Of a stretch of 60,580 bases of DNA, positions 53,028-60,580 are shown piece by piece. The stretch is from assembly GCF_902497625.1 (NCBI RefSeq), contig NZ_CABVGX010000037.1, positions 1-60,580 on the forward strand. Reading direction: 5' to 3'. This DNA is from Pseudomonas fluorescens. Lineage in GTDB: Bacteria; Pseudomonadota; Gammaproteobacteria; Pseudomonadales; Pseudomonadaceae. Position 1 is the stretch's first letter, and each line of letters begins with the position of its first letter. The notes beneath the pieces were generated by a model. The model saw nothing but the letters and a program-made list of their open reading frames with translations, made no database searches and was not told the DNA's origin. Position numbers and translations under genes: made by a program.

Positions 53028-53156
53028 GTGGCGAGGGGGTTTACCCCCGTTGGAGTGCGAAGCGCCCCCTAAACCAGCCACCGCCATCTCGCAAGAGGAC
53101 GTGGTGACAGGTTTGCGATTGCTGCGCAATCGAACGGGGGCAAGCCCCCTCGCCAC
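53028..53156. repeat. inverted repeat pair between gyrA and serC
   Basis: GTGGCGAGGGGGTTTACCCC at 53028-53047 is matched by the inverse GGGGGCAAGCCCCCTCGCCAC ending at 53156. Each arm itself contains a hairpin (GGGGG...CCCCC). This is another family of extragenic palindromes of fluorescent pseudomonads. The rest of the gap holds the serC promoter and the gyrA terminator. Confidence 0.75.
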
Positions 53157-53210
53157 AAAAGCCCGGCACCCACACGGATCTCCATGGGTGTCGATATTTC
53201 ATACCGGACA

Positions 53211-53243
53211 AACAACAAGGGGGCGAATTCTCATCCGCCCCCT
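53211..53243 (-). terminator. probable gyrA terminator
   Basis: On the minus strand GGGGGCG, a ten-base loop and CGCCCCC form a stem eleven bases after the gyrA stop. A TTGTTGTTTG stretch follows it. The T-run is broken, so the call is moderate. Confidence 0.55.
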
Positions 53244-53253
53244 GTGTGTCCGC

Positions 53254-55917
53254 TTACTCTTGCGGTTCTTCGTCTGCGGCGGCGTCGAGTTGCTGGTCTT
53301 CGACTGCGTCGTCGATCACGACCTCACCGTCGAACACTGCACCTTCTTCGCCCTCCTCGCCTTCGAGCTCTTCGCCCTCGACTTCCGACGGCTCCTGAAC
53401 CCGTTCCAGACCGACCAGCGTTTCGTCACTGGCCAGTTTGATCAGGGTCACGCCCTGGGTGTTTCGACCCAGGCTGGAAACCTCGTCAACACGGGTACGC
53501 ACCAGTGTGCCCTGGTCGGAAATCAGCATGATCTCCTCGCCGTCGAGCACCTGCACCGCGCCGACCAGACGGCCGTTGCGATCGTTGCTGACCATGGCGA
53601 TGACGCCCTGACCGCCACGCTTGTACTCAGGGAACTCGGAGATCGCCGTACGCTTGCCGTAACCACGGGCCGAAGCAGTGAGGATCTCGCTGCCTTCTTC
53701 GGGGATCAGCATGGAAATCAGCTTCTGCCCTTCCGGCAGACGCATGCCGCGCACACCGCGAGCGGTACGGCCCATGGCACGAACGTCGGTTTCCTTGAAG
53801 CGCGTCACTTTACCGCCATCGGAGAACAACATGACTTCGCGGCTGCCATCGGTGATGGACGCGGAAATCAGTACGTCACCTTCGTCCAGCTCCAGCGCGA
53901 TCAGACCGACGCTACGCTGACGGCTGAAGGATTCCAGCGGGGTCTTCTTCACGGTGCCTTTGGCGGTGGCCATGAAGATGAAGTGGCCTTCGGTGTATTC
54001 CTCGACCGGCAGCATGGTGGTGATGTATTCATCACTGTCGAGCGGCAGCAGGTTGACCAGCGGACGACCACGGGCAGCGCGGGACGCTTCCGGAATTTCG
54101 TAGGTTTTCAGCCAGTACACCTTGCCTTTGCTGGAGAACAGCAGCAGCGTGGTGTGGCTGTTGGCGACCAGCAGGTGCGCGATGTAGTCCTCGTCCTTGA
54201 CGCCGGTAGCCGATTTGCCTTTGCCACCACGACGCTGAGCCTGATACGCAGCCAGTGGCTGGGTCTTGGCGTAGCCACCGTGGGAAATGGTCACGACGCG
54301 CTCTTCTTCCGGGATCATGTCGCCCAGGGTCAGGTCGAGACGGGCATCGAGAATCTCGGTGCGACGCACATCGCCGTATTCGGCGCGGATCACTTCCAGT
54401 TCTTCGCGAATCACTTCCATCAGGCGCGTGGCGCTGCTGAGGATGCGGATCAACTCGCCGATCTGGTTGAGAATCTCTTGATACTCGGCCAGCAGCTTCT
54501 CGTGTTCCAGACCGGTCAGACGGTGCAGGCGCAGCTCGAGAATGGCCTGCGCCTGTTCCGGCGACAGGAAGTACTTGCCTTCGCGCAGACCGTATTGCGG
54601 GTCCAGGGTCTCGGGACGGCACGAATCGGCACCGGCGCGCTCGACCATCGCGACCACGGCGGAAGATTCCCACGCGGTCTTGATCAGCGCTTCCTTGGCT
54701 TCCGAAGGCGTTGGCGACGCCTTGATCAGGGCGATGACCGGGTCGATGTTCGACAGGGCAACCGCTTGACCTTCCAGAATGTGACCACGTTCGCGGGCTT
54801 TACGCAGTTCGAACACGGTACGGCGGGTAACGACTTCGCGACGGTGGCGCACGAAGGCTTCCAGCAGGTCCTTGAGGTTGAGGATCCGCGGACGGCCGTC
54901 GATCAGCGCGACGATGTTGATGCCGAACACCGCTTGCAGCTGGGTCTGGGCGTAGAGGTTGTTGAGGATCACCTCAGGCACTTCGCCACGACGCAGTTCG
55001 ATCACGACGCGCATACCGTCCTTGTCCGACTCGTCGCGCAGTTCGGTGATGCCTTCCAGCTTCTTCTCTTTGACCAGCTCGGCGATCTTCTCGATCAGAC
55101 GGGCCTTGTTCAGCTGGTAAGGAAGTTCGGTGATGACGATCTGTTGACGGCCACCGACCTTGTCGATGTCTTCGATGGTCGAGCGGGCACGCATGTAAAT
55201 GCGCCCGCGACCGGTGCGGTAGGCTTCGATGATGCCGGCGCGACCGTTGATGATCGCGGCGGTCGGGAAGTCCGGACCGGGGATGTATTGCATCAGCTCA
55301 TCGATGGTCAACTCGGGGTTGTCGATGAGCGCCAGGCAACCGTCGATGACTTCACCGAGGTTGTGTGGCGGGATGTTGGTCGCCATGCCCACGGCGATAC
55401 CGCTGGAGCCGTTGACCAGCAGGTTGGGAATACGGGTCGGCATGACCGCAGGGATCATTTCGGTGCCGTCGTAGTTCGGCACCCAGTCCACGGTTTCTTT
55501 ATGCAGGTCAGCCAGCAGCTCGTGCGCCAGCTTGGTCATGCGCACTTCGGTGTATCGCATGGCGGCGGCGTTGTCGCCGTCAACCGAACCGAAGTTACCC
55601 TGACCGTCTACCAGCAGGTAGCGCAGCGAGAATGGCTGCGCCATCCGAACGATGGTGTCGTAAACAGCGGTATCACCGTGCGGGTGATACTTACCGATCA
55701 CGTCACCGACAACACGGGCAGATTTCTTGTACGGCTTGTTGAAGTCGTTGCCCAGCTCGCTCATCGCGAACAGCACACGCCGGTGCACGGGCTTCAAGCC
55801 ATCGCGCGCATCCGGCAGTGCCCGCCCGACAATTACGCTCATTGCGTAGTCGAGGTAGGACTGCTTCAGCTCGTCTTCGATATTGACCGGGAGGATTTCT
55901 TTGGCCAGTTCGCCCAT
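53254..55917 (-). CDS. gyrA: GyrA, DNA gyrase subunit A
   Basis: GyrA is the DNA-breaking subunit of gyrase. The 887-residue protein begins MGELAKEILPVNIEDELKQS and has catalytic Tyr122 (AAAMRYTEV). The quinolone-resistance region is HPHGDTAVYDTIVR, with Thr83 and Asp87, the usual unmutated state in Pseudomonas. The GyrA box QRRGGKG and six beta-pinwheel blades (for example GRTARGVRGMRL, GRNTQGVTLI) follow. The end is a long acidic tail rich in Glu (EVEGEELEGEEGEEGAVFDG). The start at 55917 is chosen from homology; an upstream in-frame extension is rejected. Confidence 0.98.
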   Translation of the reverse strand: MGELAKEILPVNIEDELKQSYLDYAMSVIVGRALPDARDGLKPVHRRVLFAMSELGNDFNKPYKKSARVVGDVIGKYHPHGDTAVYDTIVRMAQPFSLRYLLVDGQGNFGSVDGDNAAAMRYTEVRMTKLAHELLADLHKETVDWVPNYDGTEMIPAVMPTRIPNLLVNGSSGIAVGMATNIPPHNLGEVIDGCLALIDNPELTIDELMQYIPGPDFPTAAIINGRAGIIEAYRTGRGRIYMRARSTIEDIDKVGGRQQIVITELPYQLNKARLIEKIAELVKEKKLEGITELRDESDKDGMRVVIELRRGEVPEVILNNLYAQTQLQAVFGINIVALIDGRPRILNLKDLLEAFVRHRREVVTRRTVFELRKARERGHILEGQAVALSNIDPVIALIKASPTPSEAKEALIKTAWESSAVVAMVERAGADSCRPETLDPQYGLREGKYFLSPEQAQAILELRLHRLTGLEHEKLLAEYQEILNQIGELIRILSSATRLMEVIREELEVIRAEYGDVRRTEILDARLDLTLGDMIPEEERVVTISHGGYAKTQPLAAYQAQRRGGKGKSATGVKDEDYIAHLLVANSHTTLLLFSSKGKVYWLKTYEIPEASRAARGRPLVNLLPLDSDEYITTMLPVEEYTEGHFIFMATAKGTVKKTPLESFSRQRSVGLIALELDEGDVLISASITDGSREVMLFSDGGKVTRFKETDVRAMGRTARGVRGMRLPEGQKLISMLIPEEGSEILTASARGYGKRTAISEFPEYKRGGQGVIAMVSNDRNGRLVGAVQVLDGEEIMLISDQGTLVRTRVDEVSSLGRNTQGVTLIKLASDETLVGLERVQEPSEVEGEELEGEEGEEGAVFDGEVVIDDAVEDQQLDAAADEEPQE

Positions 55918-56361
55918 GAGAAGCCTGATTCCTTTTTCTGGTGAAACTTCGTCACATCCATATGGGACGAACGAAGCTCGCCGCTGCAGGCTGAGTGCCA
56001 TGCAACGACTTACGACAAATCAACGATTTATGCCACGGATCTGCGCAGTAAAGGCAGCCACATCGAGCTACCCTGGAAACCGCCGAATGTTATCACAAGA
56101 GCCGCCACGCACCTATCCCCCAGATGCGCATGGAGTGTAGTTAGTTGAGTGGTGAGGGGCTGATAGGGGATCAGAGGGGCTTAGAGCTGTGTTTGATACA
56201 GATTTTGGGGTCAGATGATAGGTATTTATGGTTTCAGGGCCCCTTCGCGAGCAGGCTCGCTCCCACATTGGGGCCGTGTCGTGTGCAAAATATGCGTTTG
56301 ACTCGGTCAAATGTGGGAGCGAGCCTGCTCGCGAAGGCGATTTATCAGGCGCTGAAGACCA
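55918..56361. other. gap between gyrA and mtnA with REP-like pair
   Basis: This 444-base region holds the gyrA promoter and, at 56242-56338, an inverted pair of REP-like elements (GCGAGCAGGCTCGCTCCCAC and its complement). A small frame at 56113-56310 falls inside this repeat and is not supported as a gene. Confidence 0.6.
56242..56338. repeat. REP-like inverted pair
   Basis: CCTTCGCGAGCAGGCTCGCT at 56242-56261, continuing CCCACAT, is mirrored by ATGTGGGAGCGAGCCTGCTC and CGCGAAGG ending at 56338. The unit is the same GTGGGAGCGAGCCTGCTCGCG repeat seen near 2106 and 5648. Confidence 0.85.
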
Positions 56362-57438
56362 TCAATGCAACCGCTTGCGACACATCAACTGTGCCATCTT
56401 CGCGGTATCCGGCCGCTCGACGATGCCTTTCTCGGTGACGATCACATCGATCAGATCCGCTGGCGTTACATCGAACACCGGGTTGAACGCATCGACATCC
56501 GCGCCGACCCGTTTGCCGCCGACTTCCAGCAACTCGCGGCCGTCGCGCTCTTCGATCGGGATGTCGTCACCGCTGGCAAGGTTCATGTCGATGGTCGAAC
56601 TCGGCGCCACCACCATGAAGCGCACGCCGTGATGCATGGCGTTGACTGCCAGTTGATAGGTGCCGATCTTGTTCGCCACGTCGCCATTGGCGGTGATGCG
56701 GTCGGCGCCGACGATGACCCAGGTGATGCCTTTGGTCTTCATGATGTGCGCAGCGGCGGAGTCGGCGTTAAGCGTTACGGGAATGCCTTCGTTGGCCAGT
56801 TCCCACGCGGTCAGTCGCGAACCTTGCAGCCACGGACGGGTTTCATCGGCGTAAACCCGCTCGACCATGCCTTCGATAAAGGCACCGCGAATCACCCCCA
56901 GCGCCGTGCCGAAGCCGCCGGTGGCGAGTGCACCGGTGTTGCAGTGAGTCAGAATGGTCTGCGCGTTACCCTGATGCTTGCGGATCAGGTCAACACCGAG
57001 CTGCGCCATGGTCAGGTTGGCTTCGCGGTCACTGTCATGGATAGCGATGGCCTCGGCCTCCAGCACGGCCAGCGGATCGGCGTGATTTTTCAGACGGTCC
57101 AGCCGATCACGCATGCGAGCGAGCGCCCAGAACAGATTCACCGCCGTCGGCCGCGAGTCCGCCAGCAGCGCGAAGTCTTCTTCCAGCGCCGCATGCCAAT
57201 CGCCACCCTCGGCGAAGCGGGCCCGGGCAGCCAGCACCACACCGTAAGCCGCACTGATGCCAATCGCCGGCGCGCCACGCACGACCATCGAGCGAATGGC
57301 CTCGGCAACGCCTGCCGCGCTGGTGTAGGCGATCCAGGTTTCTTCGAACGGCAAAATACGTTGGTCCAGCAGATACAGGGCGCCCTCACGCCAATCGATG
57401 GCCTTTACCTTCTCCGCAGCCAACAGTCGATCGCGCAT
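56362..57438 (-). CDS. mtnA: MtnA, methylthioribose-1-phosphate isomerase
   Basis: MtnA converts 5-methylthioribose-1-phosphate to the ribulose form in methionine salvage. The 358-residue protein begins MRDRLLAAEKVKAIDWREGA. It has the IRSMVVRGAPAIGISAAYGV substrate loop, LTHCNTGALATGGFGTALGV with the catalytic Cys, and VGADRITANGDVANKIGTYQ with the catalytic Asp. It is divergent from mtaD, 106 bases away. Together they recycle methylthioadenosine by the deaminating route found in P. aeruginosa. Confidence 0.95.
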   Translation of the reverse strand: MRDRLLAAEKVKAIDWREGALYLLDQRILPFEETWIAYTSAAGVAEAIRSMVVRGAPAIGISAAYGVVLAARARFAEGGDWHAALEEDFALLADSRPTAVNLFWALARMRDRLDRLKNHADPLAVLEAEAIAIHDSDREANLTMAQLGVDLIRKHQGNAQTILTHCNTGALATGGFGTALGVIRGAFIEGMVERVYADETRPWLQGSRLTAWELANEGIPVTLNADSAAAHIMKTKGITWVIVGADRITANGDVANKIGTYQLAVNAMHHGVRFMVVAPSSTIDMNLASGDDIPIEERDGRELLEVGGKRVGADVDAFNPVFDVTPADLIDVIVTEKGIVERPDTAKMAQLMCRKRLH

Positions 57439-57544
57439 CCCACACCCCGTATTCAGTAACAAAGCCGCCGATTATAGCGAGCCCCCCGCGAAGACGCTCG
57501 GGTATACTTCGCCCTCTTCACAAAAGCTCTGGAACCGACTCTCG

Positions 57545-58879
57545 ATGCCAAACCCTGCCCCTGCTCTCGACCTGTTATTGCTGCCGACCTGGCTGGTACC
57601 CGTGGAACCTGCAGGTGTCGTCCTCAAGGAACACGGCGTGGGCATTCGCGACGGGCGCATTGTCTTCATCGGCCCACGTTCTGCCGCACTGAAGCTTGAA
57701 GCAAGCGAAATCCGCGAATTGCCGGACGTGCTGCTCAGCCCCGGCCTGATCAATGCCCATGGCCATGCAGCCATGACGCTGTTCCGCGGCCTCGCCGATG
57801 ATTTGCCGCTGATGACCTGGCTGGAAAACCACATCTGGCCGGCGGAAGCCAAATGGGTCGATGAAGCCTTCGTGCGTGACGGCACCGACCTGGCCATTGC
57901 CGAGCAGATCAAGGGCGGCATCACCTGCTTTTCCGACATGTATTTCTTCCCCAAGGTGGCCAGTGAGCGCGTGCACAACAGCGGCATCCGCGCGCAGATC
58001 GCGATTCCTGTTCTCGACTTCCCCATCCCGGGCGCCAGCTCGGCGGACGAAGCCATTCGTCAGGGCGTAGAACTGTTCACCGACCTCAAGCACCACGAAC
58101 GCATCAAAGTGACGTTCGGCCCGCACGCGCCTTACACCGTGGGCGATGAAAACCTCGAGAAGATCCGGGTGATCGCCGAGGAACTGGACGCTTCTATTCA
58201 CATGCACGTGCACGAAACTGCATTCGAGGTGCAGCAAGCGGTCGAGCAGACCGGCGAACGACCACTGGCCCGCCTCGAGCGGCTGGGACTGCTGGGCCCG
58301 CGCTTTCAGGCTGTGCACATGACCCAGATCAGCGAAGAAGACCTGGCGATGCTGGTAGAAAGCAACACCAATGTGATTCATTGTCCCGAGTCGAACCTGA
58401 AGCTGGCCAGCGGTTTCTGCCCGGTCGAGCGTTTGTGGCAGGCGGGTGTCAATGTCGCTATCGGCACTGACGGCGCGGCCAGTAATAATGACCTGGATCT
58501 GCTGGGCGAAACCCGCACCGCTGCGTTGCTGGCAAAAGCGGTCGCCGGCTCGGCCACGGCGCTGGACGCTCACCGCGCATTGCGCATGGCCACGCTGAAC
58601 GGCGCCCGCGCGCTGGGTATCGAGGCTGATGCGGGTTCGCTGGAAATCGGCAAAGCGGCAGACATGGTTGCGTTCGACCTGTCCGGGCTGGCGCAACAAC
58701 CGGTCTACGATCCGGTGTCGCAGCTTATATATGCTACCGGTCGCGACTGCGTGAAACACCTGTGGGTCGCTGGCAAGCAGTTGCTCGACGACCGCCGCCT
58801 GACGCGCATGGATGAACAGCAACTGGCCGCCACCGCCAAGGCCTGGGGCCAGCGCATCAGCGGTCGGAACGAATTGTAA
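57545..58879 (+). CDS. mtaD: MtaD, methylthioadenosine/SAH deaminase (TRZ/ATZ hydrolase)
   Basis: The 444-residue amidohydrolase has the metal-binding GLINAHGHAAMTLFRG near residue 70, the HMHVHETAFEV histidines, VIHCPESNLKLASGF and the IGTDGAASNNDLDLLGE aspartate. In P. aeruginosa the gene in this place (PA3170) deaminates 5-methylthioadenosine to methylthioinosine. The ATG at 57545 gives MPNPAPALDLLLLP; a 49-codon upstream extension overlaps mtnA and is rejected. It is followed by ubiG on the same strand. Confidence 0.93.
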   Translation: MPNPAPALDLLLLPTWLVPVEPAGVVLKEHGVGIRDGRIVFIGPRSAALKLEASEIRELPDVLLSPGLINAHGHAAMTLFRGLADDLPLMTWLENHIWPAEAKWVDEAFVRDGTDLAIAEQIKGGITCFSDMYFFPKVASERVHNSGIRAQIAIPVLDFPIPGASSADEAIRQGVELFTDLKHHERIKVTFGPHAPYTVGDENLEKIRVIAEELDASIHMHVHETAFEVQQAVEQTGERPLARLERLGLLGPRFQAVHMTQISEEDLAMLVESNTNVIHCPESNLKLASGFCPVERLWQAGVNVAIGTDGAASNNDLDLLGETRTAALLAKAVAGSATALDAHRALRMATLNGARALGIEADAGSLEIGKAADMVAFDLSGLAQQPVYDPVSQLIYATGRDCVKHLWVAGKQLLDDRRLTRMDEQQLAATAKAWGQRISGRNEL

Positions 58880-58935
58880 GCCCCCCGGAGCCAACCCCGG
58901 GGCAACAGGATTTTTCAGGTTTTAGAGGATTGAAC

Positions 58936-59634
58936 ATGAGCAACGTCGACTACGCCGAGATCGCCAAATTCGAAGCGCTGGCCCATCGCTGGTGGGACCG
59001 CGAAAGCGAATTCAAACCGCTGCACGACATCAACCCGCTGCGGGTCAACTGGATTGACGAGCGCGTCAACCTGGCCGGCAAGAAGGTCCTCGACGTCGGT
59101 TGCGGTGGCGGCATCCTCAGCGAAGCCATGGCGCAACGCGGCGCGACGGTGATGGGCATCGACATGGGCGAAGCGCCGCTGGCGGTCGCCCAGTTGCATC
59201 AGCTGGAATCGGGGGTGACCGTTGAATACCGGCAGATCACCGCCGAAGCACTGGCAGAGGAAATGCCCGAGCAGTTCGATGTAGTGACGTGCCTGGAAAT
59301 GCTCGAGCACGTGCCGGATCCGTCCTCGGTGATTCGCGCCTGCTACAAAATGGTCAAACCGGGCGGCCAGGTGTTCTTCTCCACCATCAACCGCAACCCG
59401 AAGGCTTACCTGTTCGCCATCGTCGGCGCTGAATACATCATGAAGCTGCTGCCGCGCGGCACTCATGACTTCAAGAAATTCATCCGCCCTTCCGAGCTGG
59501 GTGCCTGGAGCCGCATGGCTGGCCTGACCGTCAAGGACATCATTGGCCTGACGTACAACCCGCTGACCAAACACTACAAACTGGCGTCGGACGTGGACGT
59601 CAATTACATGATCCAGACCCTGCGCGAGGAATAA
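58936..59634 (+). CDS. ubiG: UbiG, ubiquinone O-methyltransferase
   Basis: UbiG performs both O-methylations of ubiquinone synthesis. The 232-residue SAM enzyme begins MSNVDYAEIAKFEALAHRWW. It has motif I VLDVGCGGGILSEAMAQRGA, MGIDMGEAPLAVA, and the membrane-associating region FSTINRNPKAYLFAIVGAEY. The ATG at 58936 has AGAGGAT seven bases upstream. It is followed after four bases by mupP, so both are probably read from one transcript with mtaD. Confidence 0.97.
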   Translation: MSNVDYAEIAKFEALAHRWWDRESEFKPLHDINPLRVNWIDERVNLAGKKVLDVGCGGGILSEAMAQRGATVMGIDMGEAPLAVAQLHQLESGVTVEYRQITAEALAEEMPEQFDVVTCLEMLEHVPDPSSVIRACYKMVKPGGQVFFSTINRNPKAYLFAIVGAEYIMKLLPRGTHDFKKFIRPSELGAWSRMAGLTVKDIIGLTYNPLTKHYKLASDVDVNYMIQTLREE

Positions 59635-59638
59635 GGCG

Positions 59639-60310
59639 ATGCGTCTCAGAGCGGTTCTTTTCGACATGGACGGCACGCTGCTCGACACCGCGCCTGACTT
59701 CATCGCGATTTCTCAGGCGATGCTCGCCGACCGTGGCTTGCCGCCAATCAACCCGCAGTACATTCGCGATGAAATTTCCGGTGGTGCGCGAGCGATGGTC
59801 GCCGCGACCTTTTCCATGGACCCGGAATCGCCGGGTTTCGAGGAATTGCGTCAGGAGTTTCTCGACCGCTATCTCAAGGGTTGCGCGGTGCACAGCCATC
59901 TATTCGATGGCATGGCCGAAGTACTGGAGAAAATCGAGAAAGCCAATCTGATCTGGGGCGTGGTCACCAACAAACCGGTGCGCTTCGCCGAGCCGATCAT
60001 GCAGCAACTGGGCCTGGCTGAACGCTCGAAAGTATTGATCTGCCCGGACCATGTGACCAACAGCAAGCCGGACCCGGAACCGCTGACGCTGGCGTGCAAG
60101 CTGCTGGATCTGGACCCGGCCAGTGTGCTGTTTATCGGCGATGATTTGCGCGACATCGAGTCCGGCCGTGATGCCGGCACAAAAACCTGTGCCGTGACGT
60201 ACGGCTACATTCACCCGGATGACAACCCGAAACACTGGGGCGCGGATGCCGTGATCGATCATCCGCTCGATTTGATTGCAGTGCTGGATAACGCGTTGTG
60301 TAGTTGCTAA
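59639..60310 (+). CDS. mupP: MupP, N-acetylmuramic acid 6-phosphate phosphatase
   Basis: The 223-residue HAD phosphatase has motif I VLFDMDGTLLDTAPDF, motif II GVVTNKP, the lysine in NSKPDPEPLTLA and motif IV VLFIGDDLRDIESGRDAG, with a helical cap between. In Pseudomonas the gene next to ubiG is MupP, which removes phosphate from MurNAc-6-P in the peptidoglycan recycling route that bypasses de novo UDP-MurNAc synthesis and affects fosfomycin tolerance. Such genes are often misnamed phosphoglycolate phosphatase (gph). The start follows the ubiG stop by four bases. Confidence 0.9.
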   Translation: MRLRAVLFDMDGTLLDTAPDFIAISQAMLADRGLPPINPQYIRDEISGGARAMVAATFSMDPESPGFEELRQEFLDRYLKGCAVHSHLFDGMAEVLEKIEKANLIWGVVTNKPVRFAEPIMQQLGLAERSKVLICPDHVTNSKPDPEPLTLACKLLDLDPASVLFIGDDLRDIESGRDAGTKTCAVTYGYIHPDDNPKHWGADAVIDHPLDLIAVLDNALCSC

Positions 60311-60342
60311 TGAGCCGCGCCCCATGTCCGTATAGCAGCTGC

Positions 60343-60580
60343 CAAAGGCCGCGTGACCCGTAGCAGCTGCCGAAGGCTGCGTCCGACTGCGAAGCAGTCG
60401 CTTAAGCCCCAGACTGGGACTGGCTCAGATACTGCGCAGCCATTATTTACGCCTGCTTCGCAGTCGGACGCAGCCTTCGGCAGCTGCTACAGGGAGCGCG
60501 GTTCCTGCTATAGGGGACGCAGCCTTCGGCAGCTGCTACAGGGAGCGCGGTTTCTGCTACAGGGGACGCAGCCTTCGGCA
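60343..60580. repeat. repeat array at right edge, 49-bp tandem units
   Basis: GTAGCAGCTGCCGAAGGCTG near 60360 is answered by inverse copies GGACGCAGCCTTCGGCAGCT starting near 60466, 60515 and 60564, an exact period of 49 bases. Between them lies CTGCTACAGGGAGCGCGG. The window ends inside the third unit. The family is related to, but distinct from, the 55-base array at 7521. Confidence 0.88.

Noticed and set aside
53050..55944. 964-codon open frame on the plus strand, antisense to gyrA
   Set aside because: It is the mirror of gyrA in a GC-rich sequence; its composition (runs of Gln, Asp, His, Val) is that of a reverse-complement shadow and it has no domain.
1..60580. CRISPR arrays, tRNA and rRNA genes
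   Set aside because: The tandem repeats seen have no unique spacers of constant length, and no cloverleaf or conserved rRNA stretches were noticed on reading.

Overview
The window is a stretch of a Pseudomonas chromosome, most likely from the P. fluorescens group. The right-hand 17 kb has the conserved Pseudomonas order ihfB, rpsA, cmk, tyrA-aroA fusion, hisC, pheA, serC, gyrA, mtnA, mtaD, ubiG, mupP. The tyrA-aroA fusion, a GyrA with Thr83 and a long acidic tail, and many short REP-like intergenic repeats all fit this genus. Base composition is high-GC in the flanks and visibly AT-richer in the polysaccharide block at about 27-43 kb.

Layout. (1) 1-2 kb: kdpF-kdpA of the potassium-uptake ATPase on the minus strand, with a KdpE-like operator; kdpB is not recognisable in the 44 bases left. 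(2) 2.5-5.4 kb: rmlB-rmlA-rmlD for dTDP-L-rhamnose, without rmlC. (3) 5.8-8.7 kb: an ethanolamine permease, a DUF2897 peptide and a DUF1989 protein, separated by repeat arrays. (4) 8.8-13.1 kb: an accessory segment with a TetR remnant, a small membrane/coiled-coil protein, a BrxR/CapW-type WYL repressor with a palindromic site in its promoter, and a convergent two-gene operon. That operon encodes a membrane protein with an HNH-nuclease-like signature and a tail-anchored coiled-coil protein with exact internal repeats. I regard this as the best candidate for an undescribed, probably defensive, system. (5) 13.3-15.4 kb: a FabF-like ketosynthase and an SDR reductase.

(6) 15.8-43.4 kb: the O-antigen locus, lying as in P. 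aeruginosa between the ihfB side and the wbpM/comEA side. The minus-strand genes fnlA-fnlB-fnlC make UDP-L-FucNAc. They are followed by a family 4 glycosyltransferase, an epimerase/reductase, the initiating transferase WbpL and the 4,6-dehydratase WbpM. The central AT-rich part carries fdtA, fdtB, a flippase, a family 2 glycosyltransferase, a polymerase candidate and two acyltransferases. It also holds a gtrB-gtrA-glycosyltransferase cassette, an N-acetyltransferase, a second rmlA, a second wzz and a second rmlB. Read together (inference), WbpM, the epimerase and WbpL start the repeat with D-QuiNAc or D-FucNAc phosphate. L-FucNAc and a dTDP-3-acetamido-3,6-dideoxyhexose are then added by the two cytoplasmic glycosyltransferases. 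Wzx/Wzy/Wzz export, polymerise and size the chain. The Gtr cassette and the acyltransferases decorate it.

(7) 43.6-60.3 kb: lapA-like gene, ihfB, a small lipoprotein, then the housekeeping aromatic amino-acid, serine, gyrase, methionine-salvage, ubiquinone and MurNAc-recycling genes. Both window edges lie in the same family of intergenic repeat. I saw no tRNA, rRNA, CRISPR array or intact insertion sequence. Protein families are assigned from recognisable motifs and gene order, without any database search.
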